From: Dioscorea cayenensis subsp. rotundata
Taxonomy: Eukaryota; Streptophyta; Magnoliopsida; Dioscoreales; Dioscoreaceae
Reading direction: 5' to 3'
Length of the DNA: 64,000 nt
Assembly: GCF_009730915.1 (NCBI RefSeq)
Contig: NC_052474.1
Span: forward strand, 5,925,501 to 5,989,500
The translations under genes were made by a program, and so were the position numbers. A model generated the notes under the pieces. That model saw only the letters and a program-made list of their open reading frames with translations. It was not told the origin of the DNA and did no database searches. Positions 48,556 through 59,579 of the stretch are shown in pieces; the stretch's first letter is position 1, and every line of letters starts with the position of its first letter.

Positions 48556-50612
48556 ATGGAGAGGAAGCCTCACTTCTTTAAAGTCCTGATTGGAGACTTC
48601 TCTCAGAGCCTGGCAAGTCTTTTTCTTCACTTTTTTGTTTTTTCTTTAACCTTTTACTCTTTTTTTAAGTTTATTGTCTTTATTTCTTTTAGCTCAATCA
48701 CTACATTCATTTGAAAGTTGTTAATTTGTTCTCTTTTGTGATTTGATGCTTGATGTTATCCATGGAAATGCATAGCATGTAGCAGCACTTTTGCATTGAA
48801 ATTTTTATATTTGTTTTCAATCTTCTGTCTCTTGTTTGATTTTTGTTTAGTTTATTTCGGTTTTGTTTGTCCTATGTGATTTGATGTTGTTCCTACCAGG
48901 TCATTATATCATACATGGGTTTTGATGTATGATGGTTCTTTAAGTAGTTTCTATGAAAAAAATATGTTAGATTCAACATGTTGAGAATCATTGCTTCTAA
49001 GAACTGATGAAAGTTTGATGAAAAGAAAGGAAAACGATGGAAGCAAGTATAAAGATGAGCTCTTTAAAATGAAATTTGTTTAGTTAGTTTATCCATCTAA
49101 TTTTTCTCCTCTGGTTTCAATCTGAACAAACTAGAGTTTTTCCTACACAGTAAAATTTTCTCATCCCACATTTGCAAATGATAAAGACTCAATTTTTTGT
49201 TGAATCAAATAAATGGTTTATGCATTGTTTAAATGACTAAAAATTAACATTTGCTAAAGATTTGCCGAGCCTGTTTTATTTGCAGAGAATTCCAGTTGAG
49301 TTTCTGAAGCATATATCCACTGCAACATCAAAAATTGTTACCTTAAAGGGTCCCAGTGGAAGATGCTGGAATGCGGAACTGAGCAAAAGAAGCAAAGGCA
49401 CATTCCTCTGCGGAGGGTGGGCAGAATTTGCTGAGGACCATGCACTGAGAGAGTATGAGTTTTTGGTTTTCCGATATGATGGGGATTTTTGTTTTACTGT
49501 GAAGATTTTCGGTGTGAATGCATGTGAGAGAGAGGATCTATTTAAAGTAATTCAGAGAAAAAGGCGCAAGTTATGTGAAGTGAAAGATAGGCATGTGGAA
49601 AGCTCATTGGATGTTGGCGGCGTGCTTCACTCTCAAGTATTAAAAAAAGAGGTACAAAATAGCAATGCTTCTATGCTGGGTCCTGATGCTGATAGAGGTG
49701 AGTACCTTAATTGTTCACTTTGTCATGCATTTTTCTTTGATAAGATATGATTCACTACACCAACGATCAAGTGGTCTATTAGTAGTTGGGTCCTCAATAG
49801 AATTCTTCACAAGTAGTGAGAGTTCAAATCTTGGGTGAGTAGTGGTTGTGTGCGGGTGGTTCTAGCGCTTATGTGTGCGCGGTCCCACTCCCACTTACTC
49901 CACCAAGATTTGTACACGTTCTTGCTTTTCTTAACGGCTAGGCTGCTGGAAAAACTCGCTACGTTAAAATTCAGTATTTGTCTCTGTGCTAATGCATTTT
50001 CATCAAGAACATAAAATTCATCACTAATTCTGATTGCACAATGCAGGAAATTGTTTGGAACGTTCTGAAAGTGTGAAGAATGTCAAGATCAAATCAGAAT
50101 ATGATGATCCCCCAGTTGAGTTAATTGCTTCGCCCAAAAAAATTTATAAAAGGAGTTGCTCGCGCAAGAGACATCTTGTGATTCATGAAGAAAGATCAGT
50201 AGCACAGGAAGCTGCCAACTCTTTCACATCTAATTTTCCTTTTACAACTGTGAAGATTTGTCCATCTCATATCGCCAAGCCATTTCCTATGGTGAGGTGT
50301 CATACTTTAGTTGAATATCAAGTGCAATGCTATCAGATGAATTTCTTTGAATAATACCTTGAATTCAAATTGATGCAGAGGCTGCCCCATGCATTTTCTC
50401 ACACACATCTCCCTCGAAAGAATTCAGTTTTAATAATCAGAGATCCAAATATGAAGTCATGGGAGGTCACTCACATCCCACGAGAAGGAGGTCGTGATAG
50501 TCTATCAGCTGGTTGGCACAACTTTTGCCATGGCAATGACCTCAAGCTAGGTGACATCTGTGTGTTTGAGCTTGTGAAACCATGTCAGCTTAATGCTCAC
50601 ATCTTCAGATGA
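48556..50612 (+). CDS. REM-type protein with two B3 DNA-binding domains, copy A
   Basis: REM proteins are plant B3-domain nuclear proteins, often reproductive; targets here are unknown. Four exons: 48556-48612, 49286-49697, 50047-50291 and 50379-50612; 315 residues. The N-terminal B3 domain (about 5-100) starts KPHFFKVLIGDFSQ and includes IPVEFLKHI, WNAEL, FLCGGWAEFAEDHAL, LVFRYDGDFCFTVKIF. A basic linker (KRRKLCEVKD, KRSCSRKRHL) leads to a second B3 (about 225-315): LPHAFSHTHLPRKNSVLIIRD, GWHNFCHGNDLKLGDICVFELV. The first intron uses a GC donor (CTG/GCAAGT), needed to keep frame into RIPVEF; the others are GT-AG. Intron 2 contains a SINE absent from copy B. ATG 48556 follows a 17-bp segment missing in copy B. 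Confidence 0.9.
49757..49967 (+). repeat. tRNA-derived SINE in intron 2 of REM copy A
   Basis: Perfect A box TGGTCTATTAG at 49772-49782 and perfect B box GTTCAAATC at 49822-49830. The core matches the reverse complement of 22490-22745. The corresponding intron in copy B (199 nt versus 349 nt here) lacks it: flanking GATAAGATATGA...CACTA and AAAATT...GTATTTGTCTCT are contiguous there. Ends are defined by that comparison and are good to about 5 bp. Confidence 0.85.
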
Positions 50613-51049
50613 TCAAGAGCTCTAAAATGCGGGTGATACCAGTCGCATTCCTGCCTACATTGTCACCTCCGAAGAAGATACTATGTTTATGTTCAACTTT
50701 GTTTTTGCATCAGAAAGATCAATGTTAGTGTTTGACTTCATTTTGTTTGTAGAAGTTGCACTTTGGTCTTTGTTTTGGTTGCAAGATGGAAATGTTTCAG
50801 TTTTAGAAGTATTTCTTTCATGTATGTAATGCTGATGTTTTCATGTGAGCATTTTCAGCTCAAAGAAATGAAATCCTACGTTAATATTCAATTGCATTTT
50901 GGTATCTGCATTGGAATTTTTCTGCTTCTTTAGATTGCACAGGAAATCTGCACTTTGATTGTACTAGTTAGACTTTGGTCATTGTTTCAGCTTCTTTGAA
51001 AGTCTAATGGCACAATCTGCTGAAAAATTTGTGGTTTTTTCTCTTCTAG
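50613..51049. other. REM copy A 3' region
   Basis: 3'UTR and downstream DNA of copy A, homologous to about 56795-57260 after copy B. No separate gene. Confidence 0.6.
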
Positions 51050-52227
51050 ATAAGTATGGTGATTTTAAACTGTGGAATGGTCGGTCTTCAAAAAATTCTT
51101 CATGTTTTTTCAAGGCTCTGCAGTCTACTGCTTCCAAGGTTAAATCAAATTTCTGGATCAATATGTGTAACCCTGATCAAACGGATTTCTTTAATGATCC
51201 ATGGCTTTTTGACAATCCTTTAGCTTTTAAACCAACTTATCTCAATATGAACATCCAAGTTGAAAACATTATTGTAAATGATTGCATTAAGTGGGATGCT
51301 CTTGACATTAATTCTTGCAAAATCATGTTTGGGGACTTTTGTAATTGGAGTAATATGAGGGACTTGACCATCAGTAGAAATGATGCTAATTGTTGAGTCT
51401 GGTCCTCTACAAATGAACTATGCATCATCCCCAGAGTTAAGTTTTTCCTCTAGAGAATGATGCATGGGAGAACCCCTACCTTCCTATATTTCTACAGGTA
51501 AATCTAGGCCCCGATTTGGCATGCAATTTCTGTGGTCTGGAAAGAGAAAGTGATGAGCACATCTTATGGAAATGCCAAAAGAGCCAAATTGTGTGGAATT
51601 TTTTGATCAGACACTTCACTGGCCTAACTTTCAAAGTTATTCAGAACTTCACTTTTGGTGATTGGACACTCATTAGGTGGAAGACCAAACTTGGCAGTCA
51701 GGTGATATATCCCATTCTTGCATCTTGTGCTTGGTTATTGTGGAAGGCTAGGTGCAACAAAGTAGTCAACAATATAGATCCAAACTTCAATAACTTAGCC
51801 TTCCATGCTGCCAGACTAGCCTTTGGATGTTCAAAGGACACACGCTCAAGTACAGAGAAGTTGACTTACTCTCTGTTTTAATGCAAATTTCTTCTCTTTA
51901 TTCACTGTTGCTTCTTGGCGTGAAGAAACAAAGTAATGTGGGATTGGTTTTGTACTAGTTAATAATATGAACACTATTGTCCTTGCAGGAAATGAAACTA
52001 TGAAAGCTGTGGAGGAAGCTCTGGGATGTTGCATTGAGACAAGTCTTTATCCAGACCAAATTTACATTGAATGTATAAGTATGGTCCACATGTTCAATAA
52101 GGAGGACCCGAGAATTTCATGGAGATACAGAACCGGGATCGAAGATATTAAAGGATTGATTAGCAGCTGCCCAAATGCTGAGATAAATTATATTTCTAGA
52201 AGCTATAACTCCACGGCTAATGATTCA

Positions 52228-52711
52228 TAGGGGTGTAAACGAGCCAAGTTGAGCTGAGCCAAACTTTGCCATGCTCAAGCTCGGTTCATTACTATTTCTA
52301 ACAAGGTTGAGCTCGAGCCGAGCTTATTTCAAGCTTTATTAGTGAGGCTCTAGCTCGGCTCGTTAAAAACTTTTGAGGCTCATGCTGGACTCGCTAGCTC
52401 GATAAGGCTCGAGTTCAAGCTCGGTAGAAACCTCATTAAATAAGTCAACAATAATAACAAAATAAATATTAAAAAAAAACAAATTTTTAACGATATAATA
52501 AACGAGTCCTTTAACGATATAATAAACGAATCTGTTCACGACACTTAACGAGGCGAGCTTGGTGGTGTTTAGGCTCGGCTCGTTTATCTTATAAGCTCAA
52601 CAATTAGGCTTGAGAATCACTCATTTAGCTTAATAAACAAGCCGAGCCGAGCCCTCGATGAGGCGAGCCTTTGAGCTTTTAACAAACACATTAGTTCATT
52701 TTATAGCCCTA
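52228..52711. mobile_element. hAT-like MITE rich in GAGCC/GGCTC, inside the LINE RNase H region
   Basis: 484 bp with imperfect inverted termini: TAGGGGTGTAAA at the left and TTTATAGCCCTA at the right (10 of 12 match). Many GAGCC and GGCTC words occur. Flanking octamers ATGATTCA and CTGATGAA resemble a decayed 8-bp target duplication (5 of 8). Skipping it rejoins the RNase H reading frame. No coding capacity. Confidence 0.75.
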
Positions 52712-52786
52712 CTGATGAACTAGCAAAATATGGGCTTAGAAACCCAAGGCTTTCACTCTTTCACAAAAGGGTTAAACCTTCCCAAC

Positions 52787-53796
52787 TGGGTTGCCAATGG
52801 TCCCCGACCCTGACGGGGAACAGATTCCCCGTCTTGTCGGAATCAGGGTTAGAGAATTTTTTCGAGGTCGGGGTTAGGCCTGGACAGGCAAATAACTCCC
52901 TGTCGGGGACAGGGCTGGGCCGAGGCTAGCAAATAACTTCTCGTCTGGGTCGGGGCTGAGGCCGAGGAATATCCTCCTCGCCCCGGCCATGAAATATTAA
53001 ATATTTAATTTAAATATTATATATATATATATATAAAGTTATCTGGGGACGTTCTAGGAACGCCCTCAAATATTAAAAAATATTAGAGAGAAACTTAATG
53101 AGAGAGACAGAGAGAAGGCATAGTAATAGTAGCTTAAACAATAGTCATTTAGGTGTATTTGCTCTCCAAACAGGCAGTTAGGTTGGTGTTTCGGTTGTAA
53201 TTGATTAGATTACTATACAAGTATGATTGAATAGTTTAGATCAAAATATTGTACATCATACTTTTTTAATATGTACTACTATTCATAAGCACGGTAACTT
53301 AAATGAAAACATTTCCAAAGCATAATGCAATCCGTTGGATGAAAATCCAACAGTTGAGGATCATCATCTATAGAATATTAATTTATGAATGCATGTAGAA
53401 GACGCGCCCTATATATATATATGTGTGTTATATATTTTATGTTATAAATATCTAAATGTGTATGTGTTATATATATATATATTGGTATTTTGTGTTAAGT
53501 CTTTAATATGTCAATTACTTGTATTTGTAAATGGTGTTTTCAATTATTTAAAATTTTTTATTATTTTTAGCAAATATTTTATAAATTTTATTTTAAATAA
53601 TAATAATTTAATTTATTAATCAGGGTTGGGAATCCCTGAATCCGAAAAATCCCTGCTAGGACAGGGTAGGGGAAAAAATCGCCATATTCAGGTTTAGGGC
53701 TGGGGTTGGGATGTGCTTAGAAATTCGGGGCCGGGGCCGGGGCCGGGGCCGGGGAATGTATTATCCAGTGAATTCCCGCTCCATTAGCATCCCTAA
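52787..53796. mobile_element. hAT-like element rich in GGGG/CCCC, also in the LINE remnant
   Basis: 1010 bp. Terminal regions are inverted: GGGTTGCCAATGG at the left against CCATTAGCATCCC at the right (11 of 13). Both subterminal zones are rich in CCCCG/GGGGC; the middle is AT-rich. Flanking octamers TTCCCAAC (52779-52786) and TTACCAAC (53797-53804) match at 7 of 8, consistent with an hAT target duplication. No transposase was recognised. Confidence 0.75.
53726..53754 (+). repeat. (GGGGCC)n hexanucleotide tract
   Basis: Four to five tandem GGGGCC units near the right end of the GC-rich MITE, ending GGGG. Five G4 runs with 2-nt loops give strong G-quadruplex potential on the plus strand. Confidence 0.9.
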
Positions 53797-53804
53797 TTAC
53801 CAAC

Positions 53805-54824
53805 TGGTTGGTCTAAGCTACGGCTTCATGCAGTTTTAGTTTTTGAAGGCCCCTGCCTCCATTTAGCTGTTTTGTTTTGTTCTCTCTCTTTCTCTCTCTC
53901 TAGCACTCTCTTGGAAAAAACTTCAAATACTAATTCAATATTTATGGTTTAAATCTTAGCATAAAAAACAGGTTGAGAAAAAAAAAAGACTTAAATTTAG
54001 TCTGAATTTTGTAGTTTAACTTTGTGTTTGGATTGTGGTAATGGTTCCCGTTTGGAGGGAACCATCACGTACAGTGATAGATACCGAAACAATGGATACC
54101 CATGTTTTGGTATCTATCATAAGTCATAAGGATATTCGTCTACCTCTAAATAAAGTAATATTTATTACGCCCATGCAAAATGCCATCAATACCAACAATT
54201 TTTTAATAATTATAATAATTAAAATAAATAATAATATTATGAATATTTTATAATAAAATAATAAAAAATATCAAAATTATTATATGATTTACATAATTAA
54301 TTAATAATGATTAAATAAAGTAAATCTTAAAATGAAAAATTCAATTTAAAATGTAATTATAGCAATTAAAATAACAATTATTTTCAAATATTTTACGAAT
54401 AAAAAAATTATTTACTTAATAAATATTAATTAAATAATGAATATTTAAAATAATATAGAAATTAAAATGTACTTTTATAAAGTTATTATTACATAATTCA
54501 TTATTTTTATATAAATATAATCTTTTTAATTCAAAAAGCATAAAAATAATTTTACCATATTTTTGATATATATTTTTTTATTCTCAGCAATTTATCTCAC
54601 AAACCAAATATTATCATTTCTATCGCCATATTTACATTTTGAATATTTTTAGTATTTGGGTATTTGCAATCCATTGCTCTTATTCCCATTTTTTTCCAAA
54701 AGGAGTGCTTAAAAAGTTCCCCCCCACATTGGAAAAGACAGCAAGCCAATTAAAGAGAAGCTTGAAAAGACCAGCACTTCTCTCGCCCTCTTCTGCTTGA
54801 TTTATGGGAAAAGCTGCTTCTTTG
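53805..54824. other. LINE tail, AT-rich spacer and REM copy B upstream region
   Basis: The LINE remnant ends near 53920. From about 53925 sequence resembles 57285-57365, the right border of unit B. About 54200-54600 is extremely AT-rich without genes. From about 54700 it is homologous to the copy A promoter. Confidence 0.6.
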
Positions 54825-57266
54825 ATGGAGAGGAAGCCCCACTTCTTCAAAGTCCTGCTTGGAGACTTCTCTCAGAGGCTGGCAAGTTTTTGTCTTTTTG
54901 TTTTGTTTTGTTTTATTTTGTTTTGTGTGTGTGTGTGTGTTTTTTTAAATCTTTTCCTCTTTCTTTAGTTTCATGTCTATAGTTTCTTCTAGCTAATTAC
55001 ATTCATTGGAAAGTTGTTGATTTGTTCTCTTTTATGAATTGATGCTTGATGTTATTTAAGCAAATGCATGGCTGGCATTTTCATCTACAGTGTGTCTGGA
55101 TTGATTGAAAACTTTTTTATTTGCTTCCAATCATCTGTCTTTTGTTTGATGTTTGTTTCTTTTGTTTCTGATTTTGTTTGTCTTATGTGATTTGATGTTG
55201 TTCAACATGTTGAGAATCAATGCTTCTAAGATCACTTAGATTGGTATTTTCATCTCTAAAGTGTGCTTGAACTGATGAAAGTTCGAGGAAAAGAAAAGAA
55301 AATGATGGAAGGAAATAGAAAGATGAGCTATTTAAAATGAAATTTGTTTAGTTTGCTTATCCATCTCATTTTTCTCCTCTGGTTTCAATCTGAACAAACT
55401 AGAGTTTTTCCCACACTGTAAAATTTTGACCTGAAATTTTGCAAATTTACTGCTAAATTTAATTCATATCTGCTGTGATTTTCTCATCACACATTCGCAA
55501 ATGAGAAAGACTCAATTTTTTGTTGAATCAAATGAATGGTTTATGCATTGTTGAAATGACTAGAATTTAACATTTGCTGAAGTTTTTCTTAGCCTGGTTT
55601 ATTTGCAGGGAATTCCAGTGCAGTTTCTGAAGCATATATCAACTGCAACATCAAAAAGAGTTACCTTACAGGGTCCCAGTGGAAGATGTTGGAATGCAGA
55701 ACTGGGCAAAAGCAGCAAAGGCACATTCCTCTGCGGAGGGTGGGCAGAATTTGCCGAGGACCATGCACTCAGAGAGTATGAGTTTTTGGTTTTCCAATAT
55801 GATGGGGATTTTATTTTTACTGTGAAAATTTTCGGTGTGAATGCATGTGAGAGAGAGGATTTATTTACAGTAATTCAGAGAAAAAGGCGGAAGTTATATG
55901 AGGTGAAAGATAAATCGAGACAACATGTGGAAAGCTCATTGGATGTTGGCCGTGTTCTTCGGTCTCAAGTAATAAAAAAAGTGGTACATAATGACGATGT
56001 TTCTATGCTGGGTCCTGATGCTGACGGAGGCAAGTTCCTTAAATTTAATTGTTCAATTTATTTATTTATTTATAAAAATGGATAAACTACAAATTTATTG
56101 AAAAGAAAATCTTGCATGTTACTTCGATAAGATATGACACACTATGATAAAATTTGGTATTTGTCTCTCCTATCATGCATTTTATCATGAACACAAAATT
56201 CATCACTAATTCTGATTGCACATTGCAGGAAATTGTTTGGAACGTTCGGAAACTTTGAAGGATGTCAAAATCAAATCAGAATGTGATGACCTCCCAATTG
56301 GGATAATTCCTTCACCAAAAAAAGTCTATAAAAGGAGTTGCTTTCAGAAAAGAAAGCTTGTGATTCACGAAGAAAGATCACAAGCACCGGAAACTGCCAA
56401 CTCTTTCACATCAAAATTCCCTTTTGCAACAGTGAAGCTTTGTCGATCTCATATCACACAGCCATATGTTATGGTGAGATGTTATACTTTAACTGAATAT
56501 CAACTGCAATGTTATCAGAAGAATTTGTTTGAATAATACAATGAATTCAAATTGATGCAGAGGCTGCCCTATGCATTTTCTCGCACACATCTCCCTCGAA
56601 AGAAGTTAGTTTTGATTATGAAAGATCCAAATATGAAGTCATCGGAGGTCACTTACATTCCACAAAAGGGAGATGCTGATTTCCTATCAGCAGGTTGGCA
56701 CAATTTTTTCCGTGGCAATGGCCTCAAGTTAGGTGACGTCTGTGTGTTTGAGCTTGTGAAACCACGTCAGCTTAATGTTCACATCTTCAGATGATCAAGA
56801 GCTCCAAAATGTGGGTGATACTAGTATTCCTTCCTAAAAAAAAAAAAAGAAGCTGTGTTTGTGTTCAACTTTGTTTTGGCATCAGAAAGATCACTGTTAG
56901 TGTTCAACTTCGTTTTGTTTGTAGCAGTTGCACTTTGGCCTTTGTTTTGGTTGCAAGATGGAAATGGTTCAGTTTTAGAAGTTTTTCATGTGTGTATATC
57001 ATCATGGTGATCAAGATCTACTTAATGCTATTAATGTTGTTGCTTTCATGTGAATATTTTCAGCTCAAAGAAATGAAATCCTATGTTAATATTCAATTTC
57101 ATTTTGGTATCTGCATAGGAATTTTTCTGCTACTTTAGATTTCACAGGAAATCTGCACTTTGGCTGTACTAGTTAGACTTTGGAGTCGGTTAATGTTTCA
57201 GCTTATTTGGAAGTCTTATGACAGAATCTGGTGAAAGATTTGTTGTTTTGCCTCTTCTAGATAAGA
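53945..57266 (+). repeat. Tandem duplication, unit B
   Basis: Direct repeat of 48330-51056, containing REM copy B. It differs by the absence of the SINE and by a larger AT-rich upstream segment. Confidence 0.8.
54825..56794 (+). CDS. REM-type protein with two B3 DNA-binding domains, copy B
   Basis: Tandem paralogue of the gene at 48556. Four exons: 54825-54881, 55609-56029, 56229-56473 and 56561-56794; 318 residues, three longer than copy A because of an insertion in the linker (KDKSRQHVES versus KDRHVES). The first B3 runs from KPHFFKVLLGDFSQ to about residue 100 (IPVQFLKHI, FLCGGWAEFAEDHAL, LVFQYDGDF), the second over about 228-318 (LPYAFSRTHLPRKKLVLIMKD, GWHNFFRGNGLKLGDVCVFELV). Intron 1 uses the same GC donor as copy A. 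Intron 2 also needs a GC donor (GGAG/GCAAGT) where copy A has GTGAGT. Frame is otherwise open, so both copies look functional; amino-acid differences are spread through both domains. Confidence 0.9.
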
Positions 57267-57917
57267 AATTCTATGTTTATATTCAACTTCAAATACAAAT
57301 TCAATAGTTATGGATTAAATCTTTGCATAAAAAAAATTGAGAAAATAAAGTACATCAAATTTAGGGGTAATTTTCTTAGTTGGGTACTAACCTTTGCTCT
57401 TATTTCAAGTTGTATCAAGATAGACACTAAAATTTGATTTAATTGCACCGGCAACGTAGTTGGAGTACTCTGGCCAAAATCTGTTGATGTGGACGCTGGA
57501 ATGCTTGGTGGATATCAATAGTTGACGTTATTTATACTCGTGGAAGGCGCCATGTTAGCAACTTATACATGTGCTTTTTATTCGGTCCACGGAAAATACC
57601 ACGTCAACCTTTCTTCTCTTTTCCCCTTCCTTTCTCTCCCGATCCCTTGCATTAGAAATCCATCCCTGAGCCAGCCTCTTTCATTTGAGACCCCCCAACA
57701 CACCAAAAGTAGTTTGTAAAAGATCCTACACTTCCAGATCTGAAGATCAAGGCACAATCACCGGTGCAACATGGATAAGTCTTGTGCTGAGGCCCAGGAT
57801 AAGCCCCAGCCCTTCGAGGCTATGGAAAAAGGAGTTGTCACAGAAAAAAAAAGAAAAAAAAGAAAAAGAATATGAAAACCACTTGGTTTGGGAGGCTTTA
57901 TTACATTTTTCACTTGG
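56795..57917. other. REM copy B 3' region and intergenic DNA
   Basis: Copy B 3'UTR to about 57266, a repeat of the unit border at 57285-57365, then unassigned sequence. About 57690-57850 has a short open frame with an A-rich end (GAAAAAAAAAG-type) and no recognised similarity. Confidence 0.5.
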
Positions 57918-58823
57918 CAGGACGGAGCTACATATGAAATTGTGAGGGCAAATGACCCTACAAAAATTTTAATAATATTTATTATAGAGGACCAATCCTC
58001 TATGGACGTTCATTATCAGCCGTTGGATTTTGATCTACCGGCTAACATTGATGAACAGTAAATACTATATTAATACAAACAGTAATTACTGTTCGGAATA
58101 GTATAATGAACAGTGATACTGTTCATCAATGTCAGCCGTTGGATCATGATCCAATTACTGATAATTGGACGTCCATAGATTTCTTATCTATGGACGTCCA
58201 TAAGGGATGTAAATTCTTTATTATATATATATGTATGCATTTAGAAAAATTGTTAAATTGACCTCATTAAATTAAACTATTTGAGATTAATATGCAATAT
58301 TGAAAAAAACTTTTTATAAAAAATATGCTAGTTATTATATAAATATTAAAAGTTTAAAAACATTGTATTTCAAAACATATATTATTGGGTTTGTACTTTC
58401 TTTTTATATAATAACTTTAGAAAACTTAAAACAAAAACCACCATTTATTCTGGTCATTTTCAATATTTTTGAGCTATTTTTTAATATTTTGTTCAATGTG
58501 AGAAAGACACTATCAAAACCTGTCTTTTTTTTTTCAATTAAAAAATTAAGCTTTTAAGAAGGTAATTTTTTTCCTCTTCATCTTTCAAGCTACATTAAAC
58601 AATTAAGGTTTAAAGATCAATTTCAATTTTCAATTATTTGAGATAAATTTTTAAATATAAATTTTTAATGAAATTTCATCTGTTTTATTTTGTTATTTGT
58701 ATTTTTTTTAACTATAACTGTATAGGTATATATGAACTTTTTTTTTTTTATTTTAGATGATAATATTTTACTTATATGTTGACCAAACTTAATAAATTGT
58801 TTGACTCCACGGCTCTGTCACTG
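57918..58823. mobile_element. hAT-like non-autonomous element with perfect 8-bp TSD
   Basis: Flanked by a perfect octamer TCACTTGG at 57910-57917 and 58824-58831. Left end CAGGACGGAGC and right end (reverse complement) CAGTGACAGAGCC are related inverted termini with a short gap. 906 bp, AT-rich, no transposase. Its left part contains the nested inverted repeat at 57999-58179. Confidence 0.82.
57999..58179. repeat. Long imperfect hairpin, nested MITE-like
   Basis: Arms 57999-58060 and 58117-58179 are inverted copies: CTATGGACGT...AACATTGATGAACAGTA against TACTGTTCATCAATG...ACGTCCATAG, with a loop of about 56 bp. Another ACGTCCAT half-site follows at about 58194. It probably represents a separate MITE inserted into the hAT-like element; its own target duplication was not identified. 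Confidence 0.75.
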
Positions 58824-58831
58824 TCACTTGG

Positions 58832-59514
58832 GAAGAACTCTTGAGTGATGTTGTTATCCCTTTTGTTGTTGTTGTTGGTTTTTGCTTTTTCTTATTTTTT
58901 AATTTTTAATTTTTTTATTTTTTTGGAAAAGGCTAGTGCAAGATGAAGTAATTAAATCAATTGTGGGTTTTGATCAATTATGGATGTGGGTGATATGTAT
59001 AGCTGTTAAAACATGCTATTTTGTATGAAGGAGCAGAAAGAATTGAATTCATTACATGATTTTTATTGATGAATTGTGTTTGTGCTTGTGCAACAATAAA
59101 TTCTTTTTTTAAGTTTGGTGTCTCTTGCAATGTTGTATTTTTCAGCATTGTTCTGCAAGCTGAAGTATATTTCTGCAACATTGTTCTACACCACAAGTGT
59201 ATTTATGTAGCAAAGTTAGCTAATTTCTATTTTTTTATATTTATGTATAATTGTGTGTATAATTCAAGTAATATGTGTAATTAAATTAAATTTATTTCAA
59301 AACTATGCATATATATATTTCTATAATATTGTACACTAGTTTGGTTTATCTAATTTCTGAATTTCTACATCATGATTTCTGCATTTCAGCATAAGAGTGT
59401 AAAATTCAAATAATAAATTCATCATATACAATGTTATAGAGTTATACAATTGTAAAATTGGAGCAAATTTTTATACAATAATTAATCAAAAAAAAAAAAA
59501 ATTGAAAAAAATGG
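58832..59514. other. AT-rich intergenic DNA
   Basis: AT-rich spacer between the hAT-like element and the LINE. It ends in an A-rich run at about 59487-59510. No gene recognised. Confidence 0.5.
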
Positions 59515-59579
59515 TGGCTAGTTTAGGGAGAAGGATGAAGCCAAACAGTGTTCCCCGTAGCCCCGTCTAAACAGTGTTC

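Larger units (their letters stand above)
48330..51056 (+). repeat. Tandem duplication, unit A
   Basis: Direct repeat with 53945-57266, covering upstream flank, REM gene, 3'UTR and about 400 bp of downstream DNA. Homology ends at CTTCTAGATAAG (about 51056 and 57266), exactly where the LINE remnant starts in unit A. Sequence resembling the left border of unit B (about 53925-54010) recurs at about 57285-57365 beyond unit B, as expected at the ends of a tandem repeat. Confidence 0.8.
51050..53920 (+). mobile_element. 5'-truncated LINE remnant, split by two MITEs
   Basis: Encodes the 3' end of a plant LINE ORF2. KYGDFKLWNGRSSKNSSCF comes first; a zinc-binding zf-RVT region follows (CNFCGLERESDEHILWKC near 51525-51590), then an RNase H-like domain (about 51960-52225). 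That domain resumes after the first MITE with TDELAKYGLRNPRL (about 52711) and again after the second (about 53805). Several stops and frameshifts are present (for example after DANC at 51395 and before the zf-RVT segment). It is inserted at the right border of duplication unit A; the right end is approximate. Confidence 0.8.

Noticed and set aside
48613-48618. GT donor alternatives for REM intron 1 (GCAAGT read as GCAA/GT)
   Set aside because: Using the GT two codons on breaks the frame into the B3 core, whereas the GC donor keeps it in both copies.
57690-57945. Open frame at 57.7 kb
   Set aside because: Low-complexity Lys/Glu end, no recognised similarity, and it runs into the hAT-like element.
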